Positions 16,031 through 24,179 of a stretch of DNA of 47,899 nucleotides are shown piece by piece. How positions within the stretch are numbered: the first letter of the stretch is position 1; each line of letters starts with the position of its first letter. A model generated the notes under the pieces. That model did no database searches, was not told the origin of the DNA, and saw only the letters and a list, made by a program, of their open reading frames with translations. Both the position numbers and the translations under genes were made by a program. Source of the DNA: an uncultured Acidobacteriia bacterium (lineage in GTDB: Bacteria > Acidobacteriota > Terriglobia > Bryobacterales > Bryobacteraceae); the NCBI GenBank assembly GCA_903881085.1, contig CAIRSA010000478.1:1-47899 (forward strand), written 5' to 3'.

Positions 16031-17119
16031 CTATCGAACAACGGGCATGGAGCGGTTCGCGAGCGGGAATTTCACGGCGGCGCCCGTGTTGGCGGATTGG
16101 TAGATCGCCGCGATCATCTCCATGGTGATCTGCCCGTCACGAGCGCTGCACAACGGCTGGCGATGCTGTTCCACTGCGTCCATCAGGTCCTTCGCCATCA
16201 CGCTGTTGAAGTACGCCCGGGACAAGGTGCGCTCCGCGGGCGGCGGCTCTACCTTCTTCCATTCGCCGGTCCACGCAGTGGAACGGGTGACGAACAGTTC
16301 GTAATTGGGCACCTTATTCAGCGGCATATAGATGGCGCCTTTGCTGCCGAAGAAGGTGATGCCGAAGCGCTCGCCATCGGTGACGTCGCTGGCGCGCGAA
16401 GCCCAATAACAGTGGACTCCGGAATTAAAGAGGAAGTCCGCCGCGACGCCGGTGCCACGCACAGTGCCAACAGGTTCCGACGGCTGACGCACGGGGCCTT
16501 GAATGTTCGCGGTTACCGACTTTGGTTCACCGGCGTAGGGGCGCATCAGATCGAAGCAGTGGCCGCCCAGCACGATGAGGTCTTCGCCACCCGCGCGCTT
16601 GTCTTCTTTGCCTCGGGCGCGGATCTCCATCAACTGTCCGATCTCGCCGGCGCGAATCATCTCCATCGCCATCGGATGCACCTTCATCACGCGGCCGGTG
16701 TGGCCCACTTGGATGAGCACATTGTGGCGGCGGGCAACGTCGACCGTGGCATCGGCCTGGGTGAGATCGAGCGCGAACGGCTTTTCGATAATCATGTGCG
16801 CTCCGGCCTGCGCGGCGGCGGTCACCATCTCCAGACGTTGATCCGTATGGCGCAGACAGATGGCCACCATGTCAGGCTTCTCTTTTGCGAGCATCTCACG
16901 ATAATCGGCATAGCCGCGCCGCGCGCCGCTGCGCGCCAAGGCCTTCGCGCGCCCCGCTTCCACAGGGTCGGAGACAGCAACCGTTTCCACGTTGGGCATA
17001 CCTTTGAAGGTGAGGTCCCAGTCATGGCCGAAGTTGCCGCGGCCGGTGTGGCCGATTAGGGCCACGCGCCAATTGCGCCCGGCCAGTGCGGAGGCCGCAA
17101 GAAAAGTGCGTCGAGTCAT
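16031..17119 (-). CDS. Tat-type Gfo/Idh/MocA oxidoreductase
   Basis: This 362-residue NAD(P)-dependent oxidoreductase has the N-terminus MTRRTFLAASALAG, a twin-arginine-like signal running directly into the Rossmann strand WRVALIGHTGRGNFG. The dinucleotide fold, the cis-proline motif IEKPFAL (Glu112-Lys113-Pro114) and the GGHCFDLMRPYAGEP segment, in the catalytic region, are family features. Members oxidise or epimerise sugars and cyclitols. Export of such enzymes is common in Acidobacteria and Planctomycetes; the cofactor would be carried by folded Tat transport. The start is ATG 17119, chosen for the TRRTFL signal; a further upstream ATG at 17149 would overlap the divergent gene. It heads a four-gene operon. 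Confidence 0.85.
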   Translation of the reverse strand: MTRRTFLAASALAGRNWRVALIGHTGRGNFGHDWDLTFKGMPNVETVAVSDPVEAGRAKALARSGARRGYADYREMLAKEKPDMVAICLRHTDQRLEMVTAAAQAGAHMIIEKPFALDLTQADATVDVARRHNVLIQVGHTGRVMKVHPMAMEMIRAGEIGQLMEIRARGKEDKRAGGEDLIVLGGHCFDLMRPYAGEPKSVTANIQGPVRQPSEPVGTVRGTGVAADFLFNSGVHCYWASRASDVTDGERFGITFFGSKGAIYMPLNKVPNYELFVTRSTAWTGEWKKVEPPPAERTLSRAYFNSVMAKDLMDAVEQHRQPLCSARDGQITMEMIAAIYQSANTGAAVKFPLANRSMPVVR

Positions 17120-17129
17120 ACGCAACCAA

Positions 17130-17135
17130 TATACT
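17130..17135 (+). promoter_or_regulatory. Candidate -10 box for a leaderless transcript
   Basis: TATACT matches five of six bases of the -10 consensus and ends 8 bp before the methyltransferase ATG at 17144, which has no ribosome site. A start point at or near the ATG would give a leaderless mRNA. No good -35 hexamer is seen at 16-18 bp, so this is tentative. Confidence 0.3.
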
Positions 17136-17143
17136 GAACAAAT

Positions 17144-18202
17144 ATGCAATTCCCCACCACGGTTGAAGCGTGGAATTTTTATCAGGATCTAATGCGGCAG
17201 AAAGCAGGGATCACGCCGCGGAGTTTTGAGTGGTACCCGTACGATTCCATCGGCAATGTAGAGAACATCCGGGCGCTGATGGGCGACAAGGCAGACACCT
17301 TGCTGGATGTAGCGGGCGAGGGGCCGGTGCTCGACATCGGCGCGGCTGATGGCGACCTGTCGTTCCTGCTGGAGAGCGTTGGCATGAGCACCAACGCCAT
17401 CGATAACCCGATGACCAACTACAACGGCATGCTGGGAATTCGCGCGATGAAAGAGCATCGCGGATCGTCGATGGAGATCTTTGAGATGGATCTGGACGAC
17501 CGGTTTGAGATGCCGGAACGGCAGTATCCGCTGGCGTTTTGCCTGGGGCTGATCTACCACTTGAAGAATCCGCTGTACACGCTGGAGACGCTGGCCAAGC
17601 ATGTCCGCTACGCGGTGTTCAGCACGCGCGTGGTTTTTGGCGGCGCCGATCTGCCCGCGCTCGCCTACCTGCTGGACGGCAGCGAGATGAATAACGACGA
17701 CAGCAACCACTGGATCTTTTCCACTGCCGGCTTCAAGAAGGCGTTGAAGAAATCGAAGTGGGAAGTGCTGGAATACATGAGCCTGGCGGTTGGCGACTCG
17801 GGAGATCAGCGCGACTTTTGTTTTGTGAAGAGCGTGTTTGGGCTGGGTAACATCGAACTGCTGAGCGGTTGGCACGAGTACGTTCCGGCAGGTTGGCGAT
17901 GGACCGAAAAGAGTTTCTCATTCCGCTTTCAGCCGCGACCAGCGGGCATGGTGCGCATCTATCTTTTTCTGCCGCAGCAGATACTCAGTGCGTTGGGGCC
18001 GGTGACAGTGACTGCACAATTGAACGGTAAGGATGCGGGCCGGATGCTGATGCAGCGCGCCGGGGAGTCGGTATTTCGGATTCCGCTTGAGGCGCAAAGC
18101 GAGCCGGCGGTGGTTACCATGCAGTTGGATAAAGCGACAGTTCCGGGCGAGATGGATCTGCGGGAGTTGGGCCTGATTGTTTCGTCAGTGGAGTTCGAAT
18201 GA
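17144..18202 (+). CDS. SAM-dependent methyltransferase
   Basis: This 352-residue class I methyltransferase has motif I PVLDIGAADGDLSFLLESVG near residues 61-80 and a downstream acidic motif in FEMDLDDRFEM. FCLGLIYHLKNPLYTLETLA is typical of the CmoB/DUF1698 and related small-molecule methyltransferases. The last ~90 residues form an extra beta-rich domain (SFRFQPRPAGMVRIYLF, VTVTAQLNGKDAG) not found in the simple enzymes. It starts at ATG 17144, 24 bp from the divergent oxidoreductase start, with no ribosome site. Its stop overlaps the next start (ATGA), so the first two genes are coupled. The substrate is unknown; the partner spermidine-synthase-like gene suggests a shared product. Confidence 0.8.
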   Translation: MQFPTTVEAWNFYQDLMRQKAGITPRSFEWYPYDSIGNVENIRALMGDKADTLLDVAGEGPVLDIGAADGDLSFLLESVGMSTNAIDNPMTNYNGMLGIRAMKEHRGSSMEIFEMDLDDRFEMPERQYPLAFCLGLIYHLKNPLYTLETLAKHVRYAVFSTRVVFGGADLPALAYLLDGSEMNNDDSNHWIFSTAGFKKALKKSKWEVLEYMSLAVGDSGDQRDFCFVKSVFGLGNIELLSGWHEYVPAGWRWTEKSFSFRFQPRPAGMVRIYLFLPQQILSALGPVTVTAQLNGKDAGRMLMQRAGESVFRIPLEAQSEPAVVTMQLDKATVPGEMDLRELGLIVSSVEFE

Positions 18203-20538
18203 GCGGCGCGGACTGGAAGAAAGTTTATGCCGGCGTGGCGCTCAGCACGCTGGCCACTCTGCTGTTGGAGTTGTCGCTGACGCGCATTTTCTCAGTGGTG
18301 TTTTATTACCACTTTGCGTTCCTGGCCATTTCCATCGCATTGTTTGGACTTGGCGCAGGTGGCGTGTTTTCCTACATTGTTGCCGGTTGGCGCGCACCCG
18401 TATACCGCAAGCTCGCCGGTCTGGCGATGACCAACAGCCTGCTTGTGATTGGCGCGCTGGTCTTTCTGCTTTCGACCAAAGAGGAGCCAGACAATCTGCG
18501 TCTGGCGTTGGTCTACGCGGCGACGGCGCTTCCGTTTTTTGTTTCGGGCGCTATCATTTCGCTGGCCATTTCCGAAAGCATTGAACGAATCGACCGAGTC
18601 TATTTCTTCGACTTGATGGGAGCGGCCGCGGGTTGCCTGCTGCTGATCCCGATGCTGGATTGGCTAGGCGGACCAAACACGGTGATGGCCGCGGGGCTGG
18701 CCTTCGCATTGTCCGCAGTGGTGTGGGCAAACCTCGGAGGAAGCCGCGTGTTGACCGCTGTTGCTGCGCTTCTGACTGTTGGTCTCGGCGTTGCTATCAA
18801 CTCCAACAATAATCATCCGTTCATCGACATCACGTACGCCAAAGGGCAGAAGATCCAGGGTGAGGAGTTTGTGCAGTGGAACAGCTTCTCGCGCATCGGC
18901 GTGGCGAAAGAGCCAGACTCGAAGCGGCGCATCATAATCATTGATGCCGATGCGTCCACCGGCATCGCAAACTTCGACATCGATCATCTGACGGACGACC
19001 AGCGCGACTTTCTTCTGGGCCAGGGGCCGGGCTTTCCTTATGCGATGCGTCCGGGAGCAAAGTCGCTCGTGATCGGGCCGGGCGGCGGCTGGGATGTTTC
19101 TCGCGCGCTGGCCTCGGGCAGTAAAGACGTAACTGGCGTGGAGATCAATCCAATCATCGGCACCACCATCATGCGTGAGGAGATGCCGGAGCTGAGCCGG
19201 AAGTTGTATCTGCGGCCTGAAGTGAAGATCCACATCGAAGATGGGCGCAGTTACGTGCGGCGAAGCACGGAAAAGTTCCAGGTGATCCAGGCGACGCTGG
19301 TCGACACATGGGCATCGACGGCGGCAGGCGCATTCGCGCTTTCGGAAAACAATCTCTATACCAGCGACGCGTTTTCCGACTACCTGCGACACCTATGTGA
19401 CGACGGCGTGTTGGCGTTTACGCGCTGGGGCTTCAACCCGCCGCGCGAATCGCTGCGACTATTGTCACTCGCCATCGACTCGCTGCTCGAGTTGGGTGAG
19501 CAGCGGCCCTACCTGCATGTAATGGTGGTGCGTGAGAACCAGAGCAATATCACTTCGTTTGGCGCGCTGGATACGGTACTGATCTCGCGCAAGCCGTTCA
19601 AGCCTGCCGACGTCAAACGGGCTCGTGAGATTGTTGCCAAAACCGGCATGGAGGCCGTGTATCTGCCGGGTGACAAGAGCGGCAATGAATTTTCGAGGTT
19701 GATGAACAGCCCGAATCCAGAGGAGTTCCAACGCAAGTACGCGTTCGACATTTCGCCCGTGGACGACGACCGCCCGTTCTTCTTTTACACGGTGCAGCCG
19801 CGCGATCTATTCCGATTTATCAATCCAACTTCCGAGTTGAATGCCGATGCCAAGATCAACAAGGCTGTGCCTCTGTTGTTTGGAGTCGTCGGCTTGAGCA
19901 TCCTGGCCACACTCACCATTTTGGCATTGCCTCCGCTTTTGCTCGGCGCGAAACTTCCAGCAGGCCGCGGCACGCGGCGGTTCCTGCTGTACTTTTTCGC
20001 CATTGGCGTCGGCTACATTCTGATTCAGGTTGCGCTGATTCAGAAGTTTGTACTGTTCCTGGGCCATCCAACTTACGCGCTGACGGTCATCATCTTTTCC
20101 ATGTTGATCGCCAGTGGTTCAGGCAGTTACCTGCGCTCGCGTGTGCTGCAGGATTCGCCGCAGCGACTGATGTACGCGCTGGCCGCGATCACAGGTCTGG
20201 TTACGCTGCTGGCATTCATCGCCGCGCCGCTAACAACAAGTCTGGTGGGGCTGCCGCTGGGAGTGAAAATGGCCATCACCGCGGCACTGATCGCACCCGC
20301 CGCATTCCTGATGGGAATGCCCTTCCCAAGCGGACTGGCTCGGCTGGAAATCATGCATAAACCCGCGGTACGATGGGCATGGTCATTGAATGCGGCGGCA
20401 AGCGTTTTGGGTTCAGCGGGAGCTATTTTTCTGGCAATCTTTCTGGGCCTGAGAAGCACGTTGCTGATCGGCGGACTTATGTATCTATGCGCACTCGGAG
20501 CATTGAAGCTTGAGGCGCGGGTAAGTGGAGAAAACTAA
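18199..20538 (+). CDS. Polytopic membrane protein with spermidine-synthase-like domain
   Basis: This 779-residue fusion has about six helices at residues 10-200, a soluble class I spermidine-synthase/methyltransferase-like domain at ~215-560, and another six or so helices at ~560-775. The soluble part shows SLVIGPGGGWDVSRAL (motif I), TGVEINPIIG (acidic loop), and HIEDGRSYVRR, as in SpeE-like proteins. The usual post-motif Asp-rich catalytic loop is replaced by ATLVDTWAS, so aminopropyl transfer is uncertain. Such fusions are known in bacteria but their reaction is undefined. It starts at ATG 18199 inside the previous stop and is followed at once (TAA-ATG) by the next gene, so it is a core member of the operon. 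Confidence 0.82.
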   Translation: MSGADWKKVYAGVALSTLATLLLELSLTRIFSVVFYYHFAFLAISIALFGLGAGGVFSYIVAGWRAPVYRKLAGLAMTNSLLVIGALVFLLSTKEEPDNLRLALVYAATALPFFVSGAIISLAISESIERIDRVYFFDLMGAAAGCLLLIPMLDWLGGPNTVMAAGLAFALSAVVWANLGGSRVLTAVAALLTVGLGVAINSNNNHPFIDITYAKGQKIQGEEFVQWNSFSRIGVAKEPDSKRRIIIIDADASTGIANFDIDHLTDDQRDFLLGQGPGFPYAMRPGAKSLVIGPGGGWDVSRALASGSKDVTGVEINPIIGTTIMREEMPELSRKLYLRPEVKIHIEDGRSYVRRSTEKFQVIQATLVDTWASTAAGAFALSENNLYTSDAFSDYLRHLCDDGVLAFTRWGFNPPRESLRLLSLAIDSLLELGEQRPYLHVMVVRENQSNITSFGALDTVLISRKPFKPADVKRAREIVAKTGMEAVYLPGDKSGNEFSRLMNSPNPEEFQRKYAFDISPVDDDRPFFFYTVQPRDLFRFINPTSELNADAKINKAVPLLFGVVGLSILATLTILALPPLLLGAKLPAGRGTRRFLLYFFAIGVGYILIQVALIQKFVLFLGHPTYALTVIIFSMLIASGSGSYLRSRVLQDSPQRLMYALAAITGLVTLLAFIAAPLTTSLVGLPLGVKMAITAALIAPAAFLMGMPFPSGLARLEIMHKPAVRWAWSLNAAASVLGSAGAIFLAIFLGLRSTLLIGGLMYLCALGALKLEARVSGEN

Positions 20539-21036
20539 ATGAAGAAAATTTTGTTCCTTGTGGTTCTAGTGGTTATTGGCTGGGTCATCTATCGCTCCAT
20601 GGGCGATAAGCCGAAAGAGATTGCAAAGACAGAATCCGCTGTTCCGGCAACCACACATCCGGTCCATCGCGAAGAGGTCACCGCCGGCGCAAAACTAAAC
20701 AGCGTCTTCCCCAAGGCGGAGGGCGAATACAAGCTAACCTTCACGCAGGAAAAGACCGGCTTCGCCGAGGCCGATCTGTTCAAGGGTGGTGCGAAGTTGG
20801 CGGCAATGACGGTGTCGGACACCGAGGCCACGCCCACCGCGCGCGACAAGTTCAAAACCAGCACCAAGAAAATCGGCGAATACCCGATGGCCGCCAACGG
20901 CTCCATGGGCACGGCCGTTCTGGTAGCCAATCGTTATCAGGTGCAGGTGCGGTCGCTCGCGCCCGCCTTCACTTCCGCCGAGCGCGAAGCATGGCTGGAA
21001 AAGTTCAAGCTGGCGAAACTTGCGGAGATCAAATAA
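20539..21036 (+). CDS. Small membrane-anchored protein of unknown function
   Basis: This 165-residue protein has one N-terminal hydrophobic segment (KKILFLVVLVVIGWVIY), then Lys/Glu-rich soluble sequence with GAKLNSVFPKAEGEYKLTFTQEK. The rest looks beta-rich and hydrophilic (FAEADLFKGGAKLAAMTVSD, MGTAVLVANRYQVQVRS). No lipobox is present, so it is a signal anchor or uncleaved leader facing the periplasm. It starts at the ATG directly after the upstream stop (TAAATG), and the next gene begins 2 bp after its own stop. I do not recognise a family. Position suggests a small partner of the spermidine-synthase-like membrane protein. Confidence 0.72.
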   Translation: MKKILFLVVLVVIGWVIYRSMGDKPKEIAKTESAVPATTHPVHREEVTAGAKLNSVFPKAEGEYKLTFTQEKTGFAEADLFKGGAKLAAMTVSDTEATPTARDKFKTSTKKIGEYPMAANGSMGTAVLVANRYQVQVRSLAPAFTSAEREAWLEKFKLAKLAEIK

Positions 21037-21038
21037 CC

Positions 21039-21929
21039 ATGTCGAAATCCATTGATGAAATGATTGATTCGTTGCCCACCAGCGGCCTGACCGTCCGGGC
21101 GCTGAATCTGCTGGAGCACATCACGCCCGGCAACTGGGACAACACCGTCGGCTTCGATAACATGATCCAGTCGGTAACCGGCGAGCAGGACCCCGATATG
21201 GTTAGCCGCATCCGCGCCCATGCGTTGGAACTGTACAATGATTCCGAGCAGGGCTATCAACGCGCGGTATCGATCTACCACAGCGTCGACGATGTGGACG
21301 CCGCCCTGGGCGCTGCGGCGCTGGCGCACAAGATAGGCGAGAAGATCAACTTCCTTTCTTTTCTTGGCAGCGTAACGCCACGCCAGGACAAGGCGCAGGC
21401 GATGGATCTGGCGCTGAAGCTGATCGCCGAATCCGTCTCGTTCTGCTACATCAACGGGCTGCCCGGCGACGGCATCGGCGACTTTGTATCGGCCGTGGAA
21501 TCGTATGAAAAAGAGAACCTCATTCGCATGTCGGCGATCATTGTCTTCAACGGGCTGATCCCGCTGGGGCCGGAGTTCGCAACCAAGCTGGTGTCGGAAG
21601 TGCAGAACCTGGATGTCTCAGACATTGAGAACAGCCGTTTCTTTCAGGCTGCCAAAGGGCTGTTGCCAGGTGGCGGCGAGGCGGGCGCGGCGCTGCAGTT
21701 TATTAACAACGGCATCGGCTCGCTCGAATCCTACGTGGGCGGGTTCGTCGATAAACACGGCATCTCGCTCGATAACGTGCTGGGCGAGATGAAGGGGTTC
21801 GTTGACTTCACCGAAGACAAGTTGGATTACGTGGCGGCGTTTCTCGATATGAGCACCAACTACATGACTCACACGGGTGTGCAGTCGGTTGGGCGGAGCC
21901 TGATTTCACGGGCTGTTGGGGAGATTTAG
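21039..21929 (+). CDS. Cytoplasmic helical protein of unknown function
   Basis: This 296-residue acidic, largely helical protein has no signal peptide. The first part (MSKSIDEMIDSLPTSGLTVR, then HITPGNWDNTVGFD) and repeated helices (YQRAVSIYHSVDDVDAALG, DVSDIENSRFFQAAKG) look like a helical scaffold; no catalytic motif is evident. ATG 21039 is chosen, as it is 2 bp past the previous stop, with GGAG about 12 bases upstream; an in-frame opening begins inside the previous gene. It ends the operon just before a REP-like pair. I cannot assign a family. As the last gene of the methyltransferase/spermidine-synthase-like operon, it may be its specificity or regulatory partner (inference). Confidence 0.7.
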   Translation: MSKSIDEMIDSLPTSGLTVRALNLLEHITPGNWDNTVGFDNMIQSVTGEQDPDMVSRIRAHALELYNDSEQGYQRAVSIYHSVDDVDAALGAAALAHKIGEKINFLSFLGSVTPRQDKAQAMDLALKLIAESVSFCYINGLPGDGIGDFVSAVESYEKENLIRMSAIIVFNGLIPLGPEFATKLVSEVQNLDVSDIENSRFFQAAKGLLPGGGEAGAALQFINNGIGSLESYVGGFVDKHGISLDNVLGEMKGFVDFTEDKLDYVAAFLDMSTNYMTHTGVQSVGRSLISRAVGEI

Positions 21930-21933
21930 TCGT

Positions 21934-22107
21934 GGGCAGAATGGCATTCTGCAGCCGATTGGCAATCGGCTCTGGCGACTACTGTGTATTGATGGGCACC
22001 GCTGTAGTGACGTAGAGCCGCTGGGGCACCTCGATGAACGCTGGTTTGACAGGGTACACATCGAAAAAGGCCGAGTGCCACTCGGCCGCAGAATGCCATT
22101 CTGCCCC
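21934..22107. repeat. REPIN-like inverted pair with covarying double hairpins
   Basis: Left REP (21934-21971) holds two adjacent palindromes: GCAGAATGGCATTCTGC (21936-21952) and AGCCGATTGGCAATCGGCT (21953-21971). The right REP (22069-22107) is the same design inverted: GGCCGAGTGCCACTCGGCC (22069-22087) and GCAGAATGCCATTCTGC (22088-22104). The second palindrome differs between copies, but with matched changes on both arms, so pairing is kept. It lies between two convergent genes and may also end their transcripts. Short open frames across it (for example one reading ADCQSAAECHSAH) are products of the repeat, not genes. Confidence 0.85.
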
Positions 22108-22112
22108 ACATT

Positions 22113-23210
22113 TCATATCCAACTCAAGTCAAAGCGGGCGAAGGTAATTTTTTCGACGGAATGCTTGTCGCCTCGTTCGTATAGAACTGCGATGGTACCG
22201 TCGCGTAGCGGCAGCACCGTCGAATAAGCGGCTGGCCCGGCGTGCAGCGTGCGCGACTCGGGCCAGGTGCGGCCGCCATCGCGGCTGAGCTTGACGGTCA
22301 GATTTTCACGCTTGGCGGAGGCGGCGTTGGTGAACAGCAACACGTCCTTGCCGCCGTGGCGGTAGCGTGCCAGGCCGGCGTTGCAGGTTGGGTCAATCAG
22401 CCCCGCATCGTGCGCATTCAAATTGTCGAACGTGATGCCGCCGTCCTTGGAACGGGCTACCGAACGCGTTTTCCCGTTGCGCATGTTTTGCAGTACCGTG
22501 CCATCGGCCAGTTCAATTACCTTGCTCTCATCCGTGCCTGGCGCTATGGCTGAACCAATCTTCCATGTCTTTCCGTTATCGTCGCTATAGGCGTTCCGCG
22601 AGGTCAGTGACTTGTTGGGATCGAAGACCACGATGGGCACCAGAAACCGTGCGCGTGAAGTTTGGAAATGCGTGCCCGATGTGGCGAAGATCGCTTGCCA
22701 TGCGGGGTCTTTGATCTGTGGCGTCAAGTCGATCAGCTTCGACCAAGTGACGCCATCGTCGTCACTCGTTATTGCATGCACCTGCAGGGTGTCGGGACCG
22801 GTGACGGCGCCTGGCTTCGCTGTTGGCGTACCGATTCCAGGCGGTCCGTAAGCATGAAAGCACCAGATGCGGCCCGTCTTGCGGTCGAGCAGAAACGATG
22901 GATCGCCCACGCCTCCTTCCGGCACTTTGCGAATGGTCTCCGCGGCCGACCAGGTCCGGCCGCGATCGGAACTGCGCCGCATCACCAATGAGATTCGCCC
23001 TGGCAGATCGCGCGAGTTTTCGTGGCGCGCATCGCAGGCGGCGAGCAACGTACCTTTGCGCGTTTCGATCAACGCAGGGATGCGATAAGTATGGACACCG
23101 TTTTCTCCCTGATGAAACAGGTCTACTTGCTCAAAGCGCGGCGGTCTGGCCGCTACGGCCATCGGAGCAGCACTAAGCAGAAGCGAACGTCTTGTAAGGT
23201 TGTTGGGCAT
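22113..23210 (-). CDS. Tat-exported exo-alpha-sialidase (GH33-like)
   Basis: This 365-residue six-bladed-propeller sialidase would release terminal sialic acid from glycans outside the cytoplasm. The N-terminus has a twin-arginine-type leader (TRRSLLLSAAPMAVAARPP). TYRIPALIETRKGTLLAACDA is the YRIP start with the arginine of the triad, and DARHENSRDLP contains the likely acid/base Asp. Asp-boxes are visible: SSDRGRTW, SDDDGVTW, SDDNGKTW, SRDGGRTW. Later AAYSTVLPL fits the nucleophile Tyr region and ESKVIEL the Glu. It is divergent from a sialate-lyase/MFS/GntR operon, which strongly supports the substrate. It could be a trans-sialidase or KDN-specific enzyme. Confidence 0.85.
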   Translation of the reverse strand: MPNNLTRRSLLLSAAPMAVAARPPRFEQVDLFHQGENGVHTYRIPALIETRKGTLLAACDARHENSRDLPGRISLVMRRSSDRGRTWSAAETIRKVPEGGVGDPSFLLDRKTGRIWCFHAYGPPGIGTPTAKPGAVTGPDTLQVHAITSDDDGVTWSKLIDLTPQIKDPAWQAIFATSGTHFQTSRARFLVPIVVFDPNKSLTSRNAYSDDNGKTWKIGSAIAPGTDESKVIELADGTVLQNMRNGKTRSVARSKDGGITFDNLNAHDAGLIDPTCNAGLARYRHGGKDVLLFTNAASAKRENLTVKLSRDGGRTWPESRTLHAGPAAYSTVLPLRDGTIAVLYERGDKHSVEKITFARFDLSWI

Positions 23211-23214
23211 AGCA

Positions 23215-23233
23215 ATTATCGCTCATCGATAAT
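23215..23233. promoter_or_regulatory. Candidate operator in the sialidase-nanA divergent gap
   Basis: ATTATCG (23215-23221) and CGATAAT (23227-23233) form a perfect 7-bp inverted repeat around five bases, in the 81-bp gap between sialidase and nanA. A second small inverted repeat, GTATTACAATAC (23237-23248), follows. Either could be the site of the GntR regulator encoded at the end of the nanA operon. No binding data; assignment is by position. Confidence 0.4.
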
Positions 23234-23291
23234 CCCGTATTACAATACAGCAGAAGGCACTATGTGTCACTGTAAAGGAATTGGAAGGTAA

Positions 23292-24179
23292 ATGTCGAAT
23301 CTCTTTGGAATCATGCCCGCGCTTGTGACCCCTGTCGATGAAAGCCGGGTATTTCAGCCGCGACCCTATGAACAGCTGTTGGAACGCGTTTACGAGGCAG
23401 GCGTGCATGGGGTATATGTGTGCGGTCAGACGGGCGAAGGACTGCAACTACCGGCGGAGCAGCGCAAGCGAGCACTGGAATGCGCAGTAGCGAACTCACC
23501 GATTGGCAAACAGGTAATTGTGCATGTGGGGGCCGCGAGCACTGAAGAAGCCATCGATCTGGCAACGCATGCAGCCCGCACCGGGGCGCACGCCGTCAGC
23601 AGTCTGCCGCCGGCGGGCAACTATTCGTTCGAAGAGATCCGCGAATATTACGCGAAAATCGCCGCCGCCAGCCGCCTGCCATTTCTGGTCTACTACTTCC
23701 CTTCGATCGCACCAGCCATTCGCACTACGGAGCAGATTCTTTCCCTGTGCGAGTTGCCGAACGTGGTGGGCCTGAAGTTCACCGACTCCGATTTCTTCCG
23801 CATGTGGTCTCTGCTGCGCAGCGGCGCGGTGGTGTTCAACGGGTTTGACGAGATGATGGTCTGCGGCCTGATCAGCGGCGCTAACGGAGGCATCGGCAGC
23901 ACCTATAATGTGATTGCACCGAGCTTTGTGAAACTGTACCACCTGGCGCGAGAAAACCGCTGGGACGAGGCGCGGGCAGTCCAGACGGACATCAATGAGT
24001 TTATTCAGGTGCTTCTGCGCTACCCTGTGAATCCGGCAGTTAAGATCCTGCTGAAGTGGACCGGCCTCGACTGCGGCGAATGCGTCGCGCCACGACGCAC
24101 GCTGACCTCGGAAGAAGCGGTTGCGTTTCGTGCGGCAGTTATTAAGACCAAACTCGGCGCAGCAATCCTTGAGGTATGA
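23292..24179 (+). CDS. nanA: N-acetylneuraminate lyase
   Basis: This 295-residue class I aldolase of the DapA/NanA family should cleave sialic acid to N-acetylmannosamine and pyruvate in the cytoplasm. CGQTGEGL (44-51) is the carboxylate-binding loop (usually GSTGE; Gln replaces Ser here). VYYFP (133-137) holds the catalytic Tyr, and VGLKFTDSD has the Schiff-base Lys162. NGFDEMM (183-189), with Asp186-Glu187, and ANGGIGSTYN match the sialic-acid contacts of E. coli NanA. A GGAAGG ribosome site precedes ATG 23292. The stop overlaps the MFS start (ATGA). Adjacency to a sialidase supports the call; a KDG or dihydrodipicolinate enzyme is less likely. NanE, NanK, NagA and NagB are not in the window. 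Confidence 0.88.
   Translation: MSNLFGIMPALVTPVDESRVFQPRPYEQLLERVYEAGVHGVYVCGQTGEGLQLPAEQRKRALECAVANSPIGKQVIVHVGAASTEEAIDLATHAARTGAHAVSSLPPAGNYSFEEIREYYAKIAAASRLPFLVYYFPSIAPAIRTTEQILSLCELPNVVGLKFTDSDFFRMWSLLRSGAVVFNGFDEMMVCGLISGANGGIGSTYNVIAPSFVKLYHLARENRWDEARAVQTDINEFIQVLLRYPVNPAVKILLKWTGLDCGECVAPRRTLTSEEAVAFRAAVIKTKLGAAILEV

Noticed and set aside
16097..17059. 320-codon plus-strand frame across the Gfo/Idh/MocA gene
   Set aside because: Shadow of the oxidoreductase; His/Ala-rich with no motif.
21916..22227. Short open frames through the REPIN region
   Set aside because: Their sequence is created by the REP palindromes, and they lack ribosome sites.
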